From: Callipepla californica brunnescens
Taxonomy: Eukaryota; Chordata; Aves; Galliformes; Odontophoridae
Reading direction: 5' to 3'
Length of the DNA stretch: 64,000 nt
Assembly (NCBI GenBank): GCA_023055505.1
Contig: JALIRH010000043.1
Coordinates: 4,419,896 to 4,483,895, forward strand
The notes under the pieces are model-generated. The model ran no database searches. It worked only from the letters and a program-made list of their open reading frames with translations, and was not told the DNA's origin. This document shows, piece after piece, positions 1 to 11,320 of the stretch. Position 1 is the stretch's first letter; the number at the start of each line of letters is the position of its first letter. A program made the translations under genes and the position numbers.

Positions 1-688
1 AAGAACCCCAAATTCTTGCATTTGCACCAGACTCTCAGCCACGTGTTTATAAGGTGCATTTTCCTGCTCCTCTCAGTGTCCTTCCCTGACACTGTAGGAA
101 TACAGGCAAAATACTTCTTGTATGCCTGCTCCATCAACTAACCTCCCCATCCCCTAAAATCATTTTTTATAGTTCTCAGGCTTCTTTCAGCAACCTCATC
201 GCTGCCAGCCTGAACTATCAACAGAGGATAACATTCAGAGGGGCGGATCAGACTAGGAAGCTTTCTAGAAATATCACTGACCCGGTCCCCAGGGAGGCAG
301 CACACCGCCCTACGGGTAGGGGCAGGTTGATACATTGGGCTCTCAGTTCCTCTTAGAGGGAGTCATCTATGGCTATCACCCTCCTTTCTTTACTGGAGGA
401 GGCAGTATTTAAGTGTGGAGCTGGCCTTATAAAAGCCTGGAGGCAGTCCTCCCATCTCATCCTCAGATGCCTTATCCTCCAGTTTCAAGGCTTCAAATCT
501 ATTACACAGAGGCACCTGGGGAACTGAAGTAGGTCGCAATGGGGGTTGCCTGCATCACCAAGCTGGGACTTCCTGCCATTCCTCCTCTCAAGTTGGCTCT
601 CTTGGTTTGACTTGGTTTGGAAGAGGGTCCACTACAATTTGGAGGGTGCAATCTCTGTGTCTTTCCTGCAGAGAGTCACACCACAGGT
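1..688 (-). mobile_element. Older CR1 LINE, ORF1 C-terminal part (left piece)
   Basis: Read on the minus strand, this stretch carries the second half of a CR1 ORF1. A segment resembling the CR1 linker (NRFEAL near 490-510) is followed by a decayed GDSL-esterase-like start (DDSL near 363-375, then an in-frame stop) and an esterase-like block at 138-335. The piece stops where the octamer tail of another CR1 begins at 689. ORF1 sequence resumes in the same orientation at 1592, so this is one element split by a later insertion. It runs off the left edge of the window, where its ORF2 would be expected. Assignment rests on family recognition by eye. Confidence 0.75.
138..335 (-). pseudogene. CR1 ORF1 esterase-like fragment
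   Basis: This 65-codon open stretch contains CCLPGDRVSDISRKLP and YPLLIVQAGSDEVAERS, which resemble the esterase-like domain of CR1 ORF1 proteins. In CR1 that domain is thought to act on lipids or membranes, and ORF1 also binds nucleic acid. The canonical GDSL motif lies just upstream, outside this open frame, and reads DDSL followed by a stop codon, so the protein is dead. Its partner N-terminal half, with the zinc knuckles and coiled coil, lies at 1593-1913 beyond a nested CR1. Confidence 0.7.
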
Positions 689-1591
689 CATAGAATCATA
701 AAATCATAGAATCATAGGGGTTGGAAGGGACCTCAAGAGATCATCAAGTCCAACCGCCCTGCCAAAGCAGGTTCCCTACACCAGGTCACACAGGTAGGCA
801 TCCAGGTGGGTCTTGAATATCTCCAGAGAGGGAGATTCCACAACTCCTCTGGGCAGCCTGCGCCAGTGCTCTGTCCCCCTCACTGTAAAGAAGTTCTTGC
901 ACACAGTCGTGCGGAACCTCCTGTGCCGCAGTTTCTGTCCATTCCCCCTTGTCCTGTCTCCACACATTACTGAAAAGAGTCTGGCCTCGCCACTTTGTCC
1001 CCCACACCTCAGATATTTATAAACCTGGATCAGATCCCTTCTCATTCTTCTTTTCTCAAGGCTAAACAGACCCAGTTCACTCTGCCTTTCTTCATGGGGA
1101 GATCCTCCAGGCCCTTCACCATCTTTGTGGCCCTGCGCTGGACTCTTTCCAAGAGATCCCTGTCTTTTTTGTACTGGGGAGCCCAGAGCTGGACACAGTA
1201 CTCCAGATGAGGCCTCACCAGGGCAGAGTAGAGGGGGAGGATCACCTCCCTTGACCTGCTGACCACGCTCTTTTTAATGCATCCCAGAATGCCATTGGCC
1301 CTCCAGGCCACCAGGGCACACTGCTGGCTCATGGTCAACCTGTAGTCCACCAGGACACCCAGGTGCTTCTGCACAGAGCTCCTCTCCAGCAGGTAATTCC
1401 CCAGCCTGTACTGGTGCATGCAATTATTCCTCCCTAGGTGCAAGACTCTACACTTGCTTTTGTTAAATTTCATCCAGTTTCTGACTGCCCAGCTCTCCAG
1501 CCTGTCCAGGTCTTGCTGAATGGCAGCACAGCCTTCAGGTGTGTCAGCCAATCCTCCCAACTTCGTATCATCAGCAAACTTGCTGAGAGTG
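689..1591 (-). mobile_element. Younger CR1, 5'-truncated, nested in an older CR1
   Basis: The element is minus strand. Its 3' tail is a run of CATAGAAT-type octamers at 689-715, next to the typical CR1 3' UTR (minus-strand sense TTGGACTTGATGATC). The ORF2 stop is at 776-778 and ORF2 C-terminal coding runs up to the truncation point near 1591, inside the segment encoding the SKFADDTK region. On both sides the flank is CR1 ORF1 sequence that reads on in one orientation. This is therefore an insertion, not an internal deletion. Confidence 0.8.
776..1560 (-). pseudogene. CR1 ORF2 C-terminal fragment
   Basis: Two overlapping frames, 1042-1560 and 776-1045, together encode the region after the reverse transcriptase core of CR1 ORF2. 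Visible blocks are [65 protein letters not shown] and, in the second frame, GNFF-like KNFFTVRGTEHW and SPSLEIFKTHLDAYL. The frame changes near 1042, so it is a pseudogene. There is no endonuclease and no catalytic FADD in these open frames. The stop at 776-778 is the family's usual ORF2 terminus, about 85 bp before the 3' octamers. Confidence 0.85.
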
Positions 1592-1990
1592 GGAAGTCAA
1601 TCTCCTGCTCGCACTCTGTGATGGTTCTTAACCTCTTTACCTCCTCCCTAAGCTCCACCACCAGGCTGAGCAGTTCATCCACCTGCTCACACCTCACACA
1701 GGTGGTATTCTTCCCACCCTCTCCCGGCGGCAGCAGGCTCTGGCACTCCCTGCAGCCAGAGACCTGAACAGCCACATCTCTGGGCAGACCCTTTATCCAG
1801 GTTGCCACTGGCTTCTTGAGGGAAGCCCACCATCTGGTAGAGACCATGTTTGAACCTGTGGTCTCGGGGTCTGTCATCAGGAGAGCAAGTTTCCTGAACA
1901 AAGACAAAAACACTGATGCAGACCTGCAGCCTCACTAACGCTACAACAGAGCCTTCATGGGGTGTGACTGATCAGCCCCATTCTGCTGCC
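1592..1990 (-). mobile_element. Older CR1, ORF1 N-terminus and 5' region (right piece)
   Basis: This is the continuation of the element at 1-688, with the ORF1 N-terminal half at 1593-1913. The 5' boundary is uncertain. GC-rich sequence without a recognised frame continues to about 1990 and may be 5' UTR; I cannot place the true end. Confidence 0.65.
1593..1913 (-). pseudogene. CR1 ORF1 N-terminal fragment (CxxC zinc-binding plus coiled coil)
   Basis: Counting from 1913, the frame has Cys54-R-E-Cys57 and Cys72-V-R-Cys75, a CxxC-14-CxxC arrangement. It is followed by a leucine-rich amphipathic segment at about residues 77-105 (VDELLSLVVELREEVKRL). This order, zinc knuckle pair then coiled coil, is the CR1 ORF1 N-terminal layout. 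The open frame runs on to 1470, but everything below about 1592 is out-of-frame ORF2 of the nested CR1 and is not protein of this gene. The first ATG of the frame is not necessarily the original start. Confidence 0.7.
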
Positions 1991-2164
1991 GGTAGTGCTG
2001 GCTCTGCCCTCTCACCCTTGCCAGGTCACTAACAGCAGCCCCCGCACTTATCACTTACTTGATGGTGATAACAACCGTCCAGTTTCTCCTCGTTGATAAA
2101 CAGCCTACGCAATTCTCACACCCTGACTCCTCCTCTCAGCTTGTGGTGGGCAGTGTCCCTATAT

Positions 2165-4035
2165 TTCTTTCTCTGGATAACCTAGAAGTGGACACCATTC
2201 TCTAGATGTATCTTCACCAGTCTTGACATGCTGGCAAGGCTTTGGGTAGTGCATCCAAGATGCTGTTGATCTCCCTTGCAGCAAGGGCATACTGATATCT
2301 TGTAGACAACTTACTGTCCAACAAGCTGTGCTGCCATTCAGCAAGACCTGGACAGGCTGGAGAGCTGGGCAGTCAGAAGCTGGATTAAATTTAATTTGCA
2401 AGTGTAGAGTATTGCACCTAGGGAAGAATAATTGCATGCACCAGTACAGGCTGGGGGATGACCTGCTGGAGAGGAGCTCTGTAGAGAGGGACCTGTGTGA
2501 CCTGGGAATCTTCTTCTCAGGAGATATTCAAGACCAGCCTGAACACCTACCTGCGTGACCTGGTGTAGGGAACCTGCTTTGGCAGGAGGGTTGGACTCGA
2601 TGATCTCTTGAGGTCCCTTCCAACCCCTCTGATTCTATGATTCTATGATCTCTAGGTCCTTCCCTGCAAAGCTGCCCTTCAGATTTTTGACCCCACACCT
2701 GTACTGGGGAATTGTCCCCCCACAGGTGAAGGACATGGAATTACCCTTTGCCAGAATGTTTGCACATTTCTCCAGTCTCACAAGGTCCTTCTAAATGGTA
2801 GCACAAACATCCAGTGCTTCAAATATACCATCCGCTTCTGTACTGACTGTACTGAGGATGTCTGTTCCACCATCCAGTTGTTAATGAAGATTTTCAACAG
2901 TACGTGCACCAGTATCAGCCTCTGGTTTTCACTGTTAGTGTTTGGCCTCCAGAGGGACTTTGTATTTCTGATCACAGAGCAGCACTGTCAGTTTTCAGCC
3001 CACTTTACTGTTCACTTATTTAGTTCATCCTTCATTATTTTGTCAATGGTGCTGCAAGAGAGAACGTCAGAAATTTCTAAATTGAGAGAATAAACATTCG
3101 CTGTTCTCCCTTTGATGATCATCTAGTTGTTTCATTGTAGAAGACTGTTGTATTGGTAAAGCATGATTTCACCTTCATGACTCTATGTTGACTACTCCCA
3201 TTTAAATCCATGCTTTTCACATGTTTGGAAATGGTTTCCAGGAGGAACTATCCCTTCCCAGTGATCAAGGTTGACTAGCCTGCAGTTCCCTGTGTTCTCC
3301 TTCTGGCCATTTGTGAAGATAAGAGTGGTATTTGCACCAGGATCATAAGGAATATCCTCTCCTGATCCTTAGGACTTTTCAAAGATTGTTGAGAATGACC
3401 TTATAATGACATCATCTAGCACTCTCAGCATTCAGGGATGCATCCCATCCACTTCTGTGGAGTGGATATATGTTCACTTTGCTTAAATGTTTCCTGGCTT
3501 GATTCTCATTTACCAGATGGGACTGTTCCTTATTCCAGACTTTACACAGGTTGCAGGGTCATGGGATTACTGACACCATTTAACAGTAAAGAAGTATTGA
3601 CTACATTGGCCTTTTCCATATCTTTTTTCACTTGGTCCCTGATTTTATCAGCTCCCATTCTCCCTAGATTTCCTGTTGTTGTTCATATACTTGTAGAAGT
3701 CTATCTTTTTCCCTTCGTATCCCTCACCACATGCAACTCCAGATGAGCTTTGGCTTTCCTCACTCCATTTCTATGTGTATGTGTCTTTATTCTTCCAGGG
3801 TGATTTGATCCTGCTTCCACTTCTGTTCATTTACTTTTATGTTTTGCCATCCACGTGGGGCTGCAGACACCTACGCTTGACTTTTGTTCATGAAGATCCC
3901 TGAATGGGCCCAAGTATGCTCTTCTGAAGTCCAGGGTTCTGATCCTTCTATTTGCCATATTCCCTCCTCTCAAACCTCACAGTTTCATGTCACTGAAGTC
4001 AAGACTGTCCCCAGTCTTCATTTATGCTGATAAGT
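2165..4035 (-). mobile_element. Old, diverged CR1 with nested CR1 inside
   Basis: The minus-strand sequence follows CR1 ORF2 from the endonuclease/RT boundary toward the 3' end, with many indels. Recognisable blocks on the plus strand are GATGCATCCCATC (3437), CATGTTGACTACTCCCA-like text near 3185-3201, and GAAGTCCAGGGTTCTGATCC (3927-3946). No usable frame survives. Homology stops at about 2323 and resumes at about 2650, on either side of a plus-strand CR1. Both outer boundaries are approximate. Confidence 0.7.
2324..2649 (+). mobile_element. Short CR1 inserted in an older CR1 (opposite orientation)
   Basis: This plus-strand CR1 begins at the block encoding [10 protein letters not shown] (CAAGACCTGGACAGGCTGG), continues through the [15 protein letters not shown] region and then jumps near 2500 to the 3' end of ORF2 (DIQDQPEHLPA). 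It closes with the CR1 3' UTR and ATTCTATG octamers at about 2632-2648. It is thus 5'-truncated and also internally deleted by roughly 400 bp relative to its siblings in the window. Minus-strand CR1 sequence flanks both ends. Confidence 0.75.
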
Positions 4036-4574
4036 GGAGGTAAAAGAATTACAGGTTTTAAATTAAGACTATTCTTAAAAAGAAGAGCATGAGTATTCTT
4101 TGAGCAGATCAGTAGTAAAATAAGTCATCATAGTGCCTCAAAGGTCAGTTAAAATGTTGTTATGAGCAATCATTTCGGAACACGCATTGTGCTCCCTTGA
4201 AAAAGGATGTGGAGAGGGAAGAAGGTATACAGTTCTCAGCTTTGACATTTCCCTGTGAAAAAAATCTGAAAACCCAGTCTGTAGGTGGGAAATATGCACT
4301 ATCTTTGATCAAGTTACCAATCAATGTTCTGACACCAGTTCCCTCGGTTATCAAATGGTGAAAGATTTCCCATGATTTTGGAACCTTCTTCTGGATGTTT
4401 TCCATGGCCTCTACACATTTCTGTTTTCTAACCTGTAGATACCACTGTCAGAGCAAAGAATTGCAATTACCAGGATACAGTGGGGCTTGTTTTATTGTTT
4501 GCCATTGGTACAATCTCTCGTGGTTATATTACAACCTAGCTTATTTAGAACATTTTTAACAGATTAGGAACTTA

Positions 4575-5301
4575 CAATCCTAGAACCATCAAGGTTAGAA
4601 AAGATCTCCAAGATCATCCAGTCCAACCATCCAACTACCACCAATATTTCCCTGCTAAACTATGTCCCTTAGTGTCATATCTGCACATTCCTTGAACACT
4701 TCAAGGGATGGCGACACAACCACCTCCCTGGGCAGCCCATTCCAGCAAATGACCACTGTTTCAGAGAATAAATTTTTCCTAATATCCAACCCGAATCTCT
4801 CCTGGCACAACTTGAGGCCATTCCCTCTAGTCCTATCATTAGCCACACGAGAGAAGAGGCCGACCCCCAGCTCACTACAACCTCCCTTCAGGTAGCTGTA
4901 GAGAGCAGTAAGATCTCTCCCCTGAGCATCCTCCAGAATAAACAGTCCTGGACCCAGTCACCTTAGCTGCTCCCCAAAGGACTGTGCTCCAGACCCATCA
5001 AAGCTCCAGTGGACATGCTGCAGGGCTTCGATATCTTTCCTGCAGTGAGGGTCCTGCAACTGAACACAGCACTTGAGATGCGGCCTCACCAGGGCTGAGT
5101 ACAGGGGGATGATCACCTCCTGCTCCTGCTGGATGCACTATTTCAGGATGCCTTTGGCCTTCTTGGCCACCTGGGCACTCTGCTGGCTCATGTTCAGCCA
5201 AGTGCTGATCAACACCCCCAGGTCCGTTTCTTCCACATAATCTTCCAGTCACTCTGCCCCAAGCCTATAGCATTGCCTGGGGTCACTGTGGCCAAAGTGC
5301 A
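4575..5301 (-). mobile_element. CR1 fragment, a different subfamily
   Basis: The minus-strand 3' end (CCTAGAACCATCAAGGTTAG) and the hallmark CATCCAGTCCAACCATCC mark a CR1 subfamily distinct from that at 689. The body covers the last part of ORF2, with remnant frames at 4655-4846 ([22 protein letters not shown]) and 4998-5252. It ends abruptly near 5301 by 5' truncation. A related copy with the same CATCCAGT-type 3' end lies at 56204. Confidence 0.8.
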
Positions 5302-8300
5302 AGAAAACTTCTGGAATCTGTAACAGGTTTTACATGCCTCCCTGCCTTTGCAAGAAAACAGTCTTTACCAGGGAGTTTCTATTCATACTGATATGAAAAA
5401 CTTTGGAAATCTTCAAATTTGGAAAGTAGATGTTTATGCTTTTCAGCATCTCCAGGGTACAGTGACACTTGGAAGTGGGCTTTTAATCCTTCTCTTGGAC
5501 CCACAGAGTCTGTGTTAAGAGAAGACAGGTGAGAAGGATATGCTGCATAATGTGCATTTGTGATCCAAGTACCATCAGTGACATGGCAAACATTTACTTA
5601 TAGTAAGATACAATTTAGCTCACTGCAATGGAATTGCCTGGTCACAGTCTGAACCAGTAAATGAGCACCTGAGTGACCGTAGCTGGAGAGCCCAGATCCA
5701 CCCGTCCTCTTCCTCTCCCTCTCCCCCTCCCCCTCCCAGTCAAGTTTCCCACCCAGTCCCAGAGCAAGCATGTCAGTAGCACAAAGACATGTTGTGTCTA
5801 CACTAGCATCTTGGTTTGTAACAGTAATGTCATTTTCTGATGTGTTCCTTGACTCTCCCTGAGTTTACCACATGCCAGCCTGCTTCCCCTTGTGACTTGG
5901 GTGAACAGTACAGGGGGAAATATATTCCTTAGCATAGATCTAAACCAGAAGCTTTGCCCCAAATCCACTTTATGCTCTAATGGGGATGCAAGGGTCAGAA
6001 AAACAGGTCAGTTGTCTGAACGGTTTTAATTAGATTGTGATGGGGATGTTCAGTCTGGGGAAACAGACAAAAATACAAGGACCTCTGATATGGTTTAACT
6101 GACAATTTTGAATTTCCTTTAATTAATTTTACATTGTGACCTCAATGCATGCTCATCAGCTGTGCTGGCTTTAAGTACAGGTTGCAGGGCCCTTTTCTTT
6201 AAGGAGATCCCAGTGGCTAGAGCCTGAGAAGAAGCTTGCCCACACAATAGCAATAGGACACCAAATTCACAACACAGGGCCAGCACCATCATTTAGTCAA
6301 TGCTTGTGCTACTACGTAAGCGCTGTTTGCATTGCGTGCACCTCGATGTTCTCCCCAGAGGTACTGCACATCACTGGCTGAAGAGAACATGCCACATTTG
6401 CCAACTTTAACAAAGCAGACAGGCAGACTCTGAGAACTCTTCACTTTCCAAAGGGTACTCCAGGATGTGGGGCTGGACCTACTCATGGGCTGACTGCCAT
6501 AGGGCTTTTTCTGTCTTCGTTTAGGCTAATTATCATTGAGTAGCTCTTGAGCCCCTAAAAGCAGTGAAGTAACAGATAATTGATGCCAGAAAGGGAAATG
6601 AGATTTTGGGCAAAAACTTATGAGCACTCCACAAACTCCAGTGCTTTCAGCTTCCTGAGACCAAGAACCAGCATAAAAAAGCTGGTTGCCTCTCAGTCCA
6701 GAAAGAGGAATGTGACAGACCTTACATGGCTGGGTAGGCAGGAGGGAGGGAGGGGAGCATTCAGGAAGAGCAGGACATTCCACCCCTTTATCCGGAGTGT
6801 AACTGATACACTAGCTAAAGAGGGGAGCATTCTGTGGGAAGGATAACAAACAGTGTGCGTAACAATGGTGAAAGCTTTAGCTTACTTATTTAGCAAGTCA
6901 AGATTAAAACCATCTGTTTTGCACATTTCTCAGACTACAAATTAATAATTACAGAATCCTTCTCCCTTTCTTCTTTACTCTCTGCTACTTATCTCACTGT
7001 AGTAGTAGGCTTCTTTCACTCTCCCACTCTCCTAGATTTTTTTTTTCTGTCTCCTTCCTTCATCCATTTGTTTTTCTTAATTTCCCTTCCCTCTCACCCC
7101 TCTCTGCTTTCTCTCCTGCTGTTGCCCCATGGCAATCCAGCTCATCACTCTCCTCATGTCTCCCACACTTCCCTGTCCTGTTGGCCTTCCCTGTCCCCTT
7201 CAACCTCTTCTCCCCATTGCACCCTGCTCCCACTCTTTCTCATTTTTGATCCTCCCCCAGATCAATCTGTAGTTAAAACTACACACGAGAACATCTGCTA
7301 CTGAAAATTCAGCTATTTAGTGCTTCCTTTATTTCTCAGAGAGTATCTCTATATTTTGATGAAATTTCCCAGGTGCTCTGTGATCCCTTCAGGGATGGGA
7401 TCCCTTGTGCTCCATCTCCCTTCTGTAATCCCTCATCACCAGAGTAGGAAGTGCCTGGAGACTGCAACACAATCAGAGTGGATTTGACAGATTTTTCCCA
7501 CATGCCAAATCAAGATGACTCCTGTTTATCTCCTTCCCATCAATGCTGTGGTGACACATTCATTTATGTTGGCTCACAATGGTAAGGCTTGGATATATGT
7601 GACCTATGTTCTGCGAGTGGAACTGAGACACTTCAGTTCCAAACTGCAGTTTTCAGACACCTGCTTCAGCTGCTGCCTTTGGCAATGGCAAAGCCTAGAG
7701 TCCAGCATCCAACGTCCTGAGTTTGGTCAGACCCAAACACATCTCAACCTTTCCAGGAGGACACAAGCCCAGTTGCTCTGATAAGCACATGATCCTGTTA
7801 TCTGCGTTCATGCCCATGCAGCTCCTGACAGGTCCCAGCTGATATTGAAAGTAGGATCTTAGTTGCTTCTGAGATGTTGATGAATGAGTGTTCTGCCCTC
7901 CTTCCTAGCATGCACTGATAGATTCTTTTAATCACAGAGGGAGCTTCAGCTCAGTGGACGGGCCATGCACCTCAGCTGCATCTCTTTTCCTTGCCTTGAA
8001 GCCTGACATTGCAAACTACTAACTGCAGTCTATGCCTCATTATGTTCCATCCTTGAGAACATGGACTCTGCAGTTAAACTGTTCAACTACATTGAAACTC
8101 CAAAAATGTTCATGGTACTGGTTGCAGCTTACTTAACAGCTTAGGATCCTGTTTATTTCTCTCAAATCCTTCTTTCCTGGCATCAGAAGCACCAGTCAGA
8201 AGCTCAAAACCACTGCTCAGCTATGCTGTTATTTGGTGTTCCTGTGGGAAGCCAAGCCTCACGTTTCTAGACCTTCCGTTAAAGCACAGATAACCAGCTG

Positions 8301-9051
8301 GGTAGTCCTGTTTGAGCATAGGTGGTTACATCAGAAGATCTTCAGAGGACCCTTCCAACTTCATTAGTTGATTCTGAGACTGTTATAAGGACCAGAGAAG
8401 TTGGAAACGGTGTCTGTAGCTAAATATAATTGGGTATAGTGTTCATGTGTCTAACTGGCAAACCTTATTTCCTACTGTGCTGCTGCCTCAAAGTCAGTCC
8501 AGCTGTATGTATTAATTGTGCACTCAGGAAGGGTCATTAAACTCTTTATATGTCCATCGCACTCTTGACAATGGTTTCAGCTATTCAGATAAGTCTCTGT
8601 GCACACAATGGGCTCCCAATAGTTATCATTCAAGCACACTTGCCTCTGTTGTCTGTTGTCATATTTAAGCTCTGTGATACTAGCACAAGAGATACAGTGA
8701 TTGAGGATTTATTTCCCAATGTGACCCCAAAACTCTATGTTGTCAAACTAGCCACCCACTTGTCATGCTGACCTTAGTGATTTTGCACCTTAGATTCCCA
8801 CCACTATGAAAATCTGTCCTTCAGACTGAGTTGTCATAGTGGGGATACCAACCACCTCCAGAGACCGATGCCACATCTCCATCATCCATGTCTGAGCACA
8901 TAAAACAAGACACACTTCACTCAGTATAAACCAGGGCTGTTGCAGTCACTGGAGTTCAGAGCAGTTGAGTCAGAAGAGTATAAGGTACTATTTCTCTCAT
9001 CCTAATGTAGACAGCTGCACTGACTGGTTAAACAGCACCCATTTAGGAAAC
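5302..9051. other. No recognised gene or transposon
   Basis: I see no recognisable exon, RNA gene or transposon. A pyrimidine-rich stretch (7020-7260, mixed CT) and a short CT/CCCT tract (5704-5739) are the only simple-sequence features. The short open frames here (61-88 codons) have no familiar motif. Confidence 0.5.
5704..5739 (+). repeat. CT-rich simple repeat
   Basis: This is an imperfect tandem CTCCCT/CCCCCT tract of about 36 bp. Confidence 0.8.
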
Positions 9052-9104
9052 ATGGGACCAATGCTATTTAACATCTTTGTAGGTGACATGGACATAGGGA
9101 TCAA

Positions 9105-9613
9105 ATGCATCCTAGCAAGTTTGCAGATGACACCAAGTTGAGTGGTGCAGTTGGCACACTAGAGAGAAGGGACGCTATCCAGAGAGACCTGGACAGGCTT
9201 GAGAGGTGGGCCCGTGCCAACCTCATGAAGTTCAACAAGGCCAAGTGCAAGGTCCTGCATCTGGGTTGGGGCAGTCCCAAGCACAGATACAGGCTGGGTG
9301 GAGAATAGTTTGAGAGCAACCCTGAGGAGCAGGATTTTGTAGTGACGATGAAAGATTCAACATGAGCCAGCAATGTGAGCTTGCAGCCCAGAAGGCTAAC
9401 TGTATCCATGGCTGCAGCAAGAGAATTGTGACCTGCAGGTCGAGGGATATGATTCTGCCCCTCTACTCTGTTCTCATGAGACCTCACCTGGAGTACTGTG
9501 TTCAGCTCTGGAGCCTCCAACACAAGAAGGATGTGAAGTTGCTGGAGCAGGTCCAGGGGAGGGCCATGAAGATGATTAGAAGGCTGGAGCACCTCACCAT
9601 GAGAACAGTCTGA
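9105..9613 (+). pseudogene. CR1 ORF2 RT/C-terminal fragment
   Basis: The frame opens at the catalytic FADD motif ([11 protein letters not shown]), the equivalent of YxDD in this RT family, so the two aspartates are retained. The finger and palm regions upstream are missing. The first frame ends at 9308 and the second, 9362-9613, encodes [19 protein letters not shown]. Loss of the upstream RT and endonuclease means no activity. Confidence 0.75.
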
Positions 9614-9968
9614 GAGCTGGGGCTTTTTAGCCTGGAGAAGAGAAGGCTCCAAGGGGACATTACAGCTGCCTTTCAGTACCCAAAGGGAGCTTACAGGAAA
9701 GCTGGGGAGGGCCTTTTATAAGGGCATGTAGCAAGAGGACAAGGCGAAATGGTTTTAAACTAGAAGAGGATAGATGTAGACTAGATATTAGGAATAAATT
9801 CTTTACTGCGAGAGTGGTGAGACACTGGAACAGGCTGCTCAGCAAGGTGGCGAATTCTCCCTCCCTGGAAGCATTCAAAGCCAGGTTGGGTGGGGCTTTG
9901 AGGTGTCCCTGCCTGTAGCACTGGGGGATAGAACTAGATGATCTTAAAGGTCCCTTCTGACCCAAACA

Positions 9969-10008
9969 ATTCTATGATTCTATGATTCTGTGATTCTATG
10001 ACTCTATG
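9969..10008 (+). repeat. CR1 3' octamer array (ATTCTATG)5
   Basis: There are five consecutive octamers with single changes in the third (ATTCTGTG) and fifth (ACTCTATG). It is the terminal repeat that CR1 reverse transcriptase is thought to recognise for priming, and it marks the exact 3' end of the element. Confidence 0.9.
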
Positions 10009-11282
10009 AAGCTGACAGTGAGTCAATCCAGACTGTGAAGTGCTACTCCATTTTACTCTCTTTTCTAATATTTTTGGAGCTCAGAAGTTGGTACAGGAAC
10101 TGCCCGAAAAGTTCATAATTATCCTTGGAAATTCCTTCCAATTTGGCAACTAGCAATGAAAATGCTAAATCTCTCATGCTTGGAAAGCTGCTTACTGGCT
10201 TCTCAGAAAGAAGGTTTTAATGTTACATGCAAAGTCTGTGAAATCCATGTGAATTCTGAATCTGAAGCCTGTACCCATAATACATGCAGTAGGCAGACAG
10301 ATTGCAGTTACAGACTGTTTGCAGATATGCAGGCATGGATTACGAATGTTATTGCTAATTTTGCTGTCAATTTACTTATGATCTCCCTTTTGGATCAGCT
10401 TCCAAATCTAATTTTATGGAGCAGTAATTGAAAATTGAGTTGGAGCTCATATGATACTTCACCAGAGTCTTCCTGTAGTTAAGAGGTTCTAGATGTCCTA
10501 GTAGAAGAAAAATAAGATTCCTCTGTTTTTTTAAACAGGAAGTGAAGCAAGAGCCAAGCCTCATCTCTAACTTTAGGAAACATTAAAAACATTAACAGAA
10601 CTATTAAAGAATCAAGAAAGCAGAAGAATTGGATCAAATGCTTCACATGCTTATTTATATAATACTTATTTGTACAATAATAATATCCATTTCTTAGTTA
10701 ACACCACAGGGCAAAGGTAGAGGATTTTCATAGGCCCAGGTCAGGATAAGAGAACCAAGATGTGACTTTTAGTAGAATTTGGATGCTTGACATGTCTCTT
10801 GTTTCCTGAAAAGTAAAACCTCCAGACACTGCTTGAAGATATGTCTCTCCTTTGCCTCACATTTGATGGTCAGATCAGATTTGCTCCCCCATGGTGCTGA
10901 CATTTATTTATATTTTTATTCTTCTCACATTCTGGACAGAAGGAAGAACAAGTTTCTCGTATGTGTTTCATAAAGGAATTCTGGGACAAGAAACAACATC
11001 CCACTGCTGTTCACAGTGGTTAATGCCAATCTAACCTCAGGAAGATACTCCCAATTTTCCAAACAAACATATTAGAAGAATAGACTTATATCTGTGACAA
11101 AACAGCCTGAATCCATTCTAGACCCATCTGACACCAGAGAATCCTTTGCCACAATCAAGGATCAAAGATAAGGACTTCCAGAATCTTTCAGTGGAAATAC
11201 AGAACCATAGTCCCTGGAAAGGTGATTTAATCCACAGTCACATAACATTGCTGCTGAAAAAATTACAGAGCAAAACCCTCTC

Positions 11283-11320
11283 TGATACAGATACACACAT
11301 ACACACTCACACACACACTC
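11283..11320 (+). repeat. CA-rich microsatellite
   Basis: This is an imperfect (CA)n run interrupted by T. Confidence 0.7.

Larger units (their letters stand above)
9052..10008 (+). mobile_element. CR1, 5'-truncated, with five-octamer tail
   Basis: The element starts within the RT domain ([28 protein letters not shown] in sense) and runs to the 3' tail. ORF2 frames at 9105-9308 and 9362-9613 carry [40 protein letters not shown] SRDMILPLYS and QVQGRAMKMIRRLEHL, and are broken by stops and a frameshift near 9308. The tail has five octamers. This is the [16 protein letters not shown] subfamily, different from the MHQYRLG type at 689. Confidence 0.85.

Noticed and set aside
689..1990. Reading the locus as one CR1 with an internal ORF1-to-ORF2 deletion
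   Set aside because: ORF1 sequence continues in order beyond the octamer tail at 1-688, so a nested insertion explains both joints.
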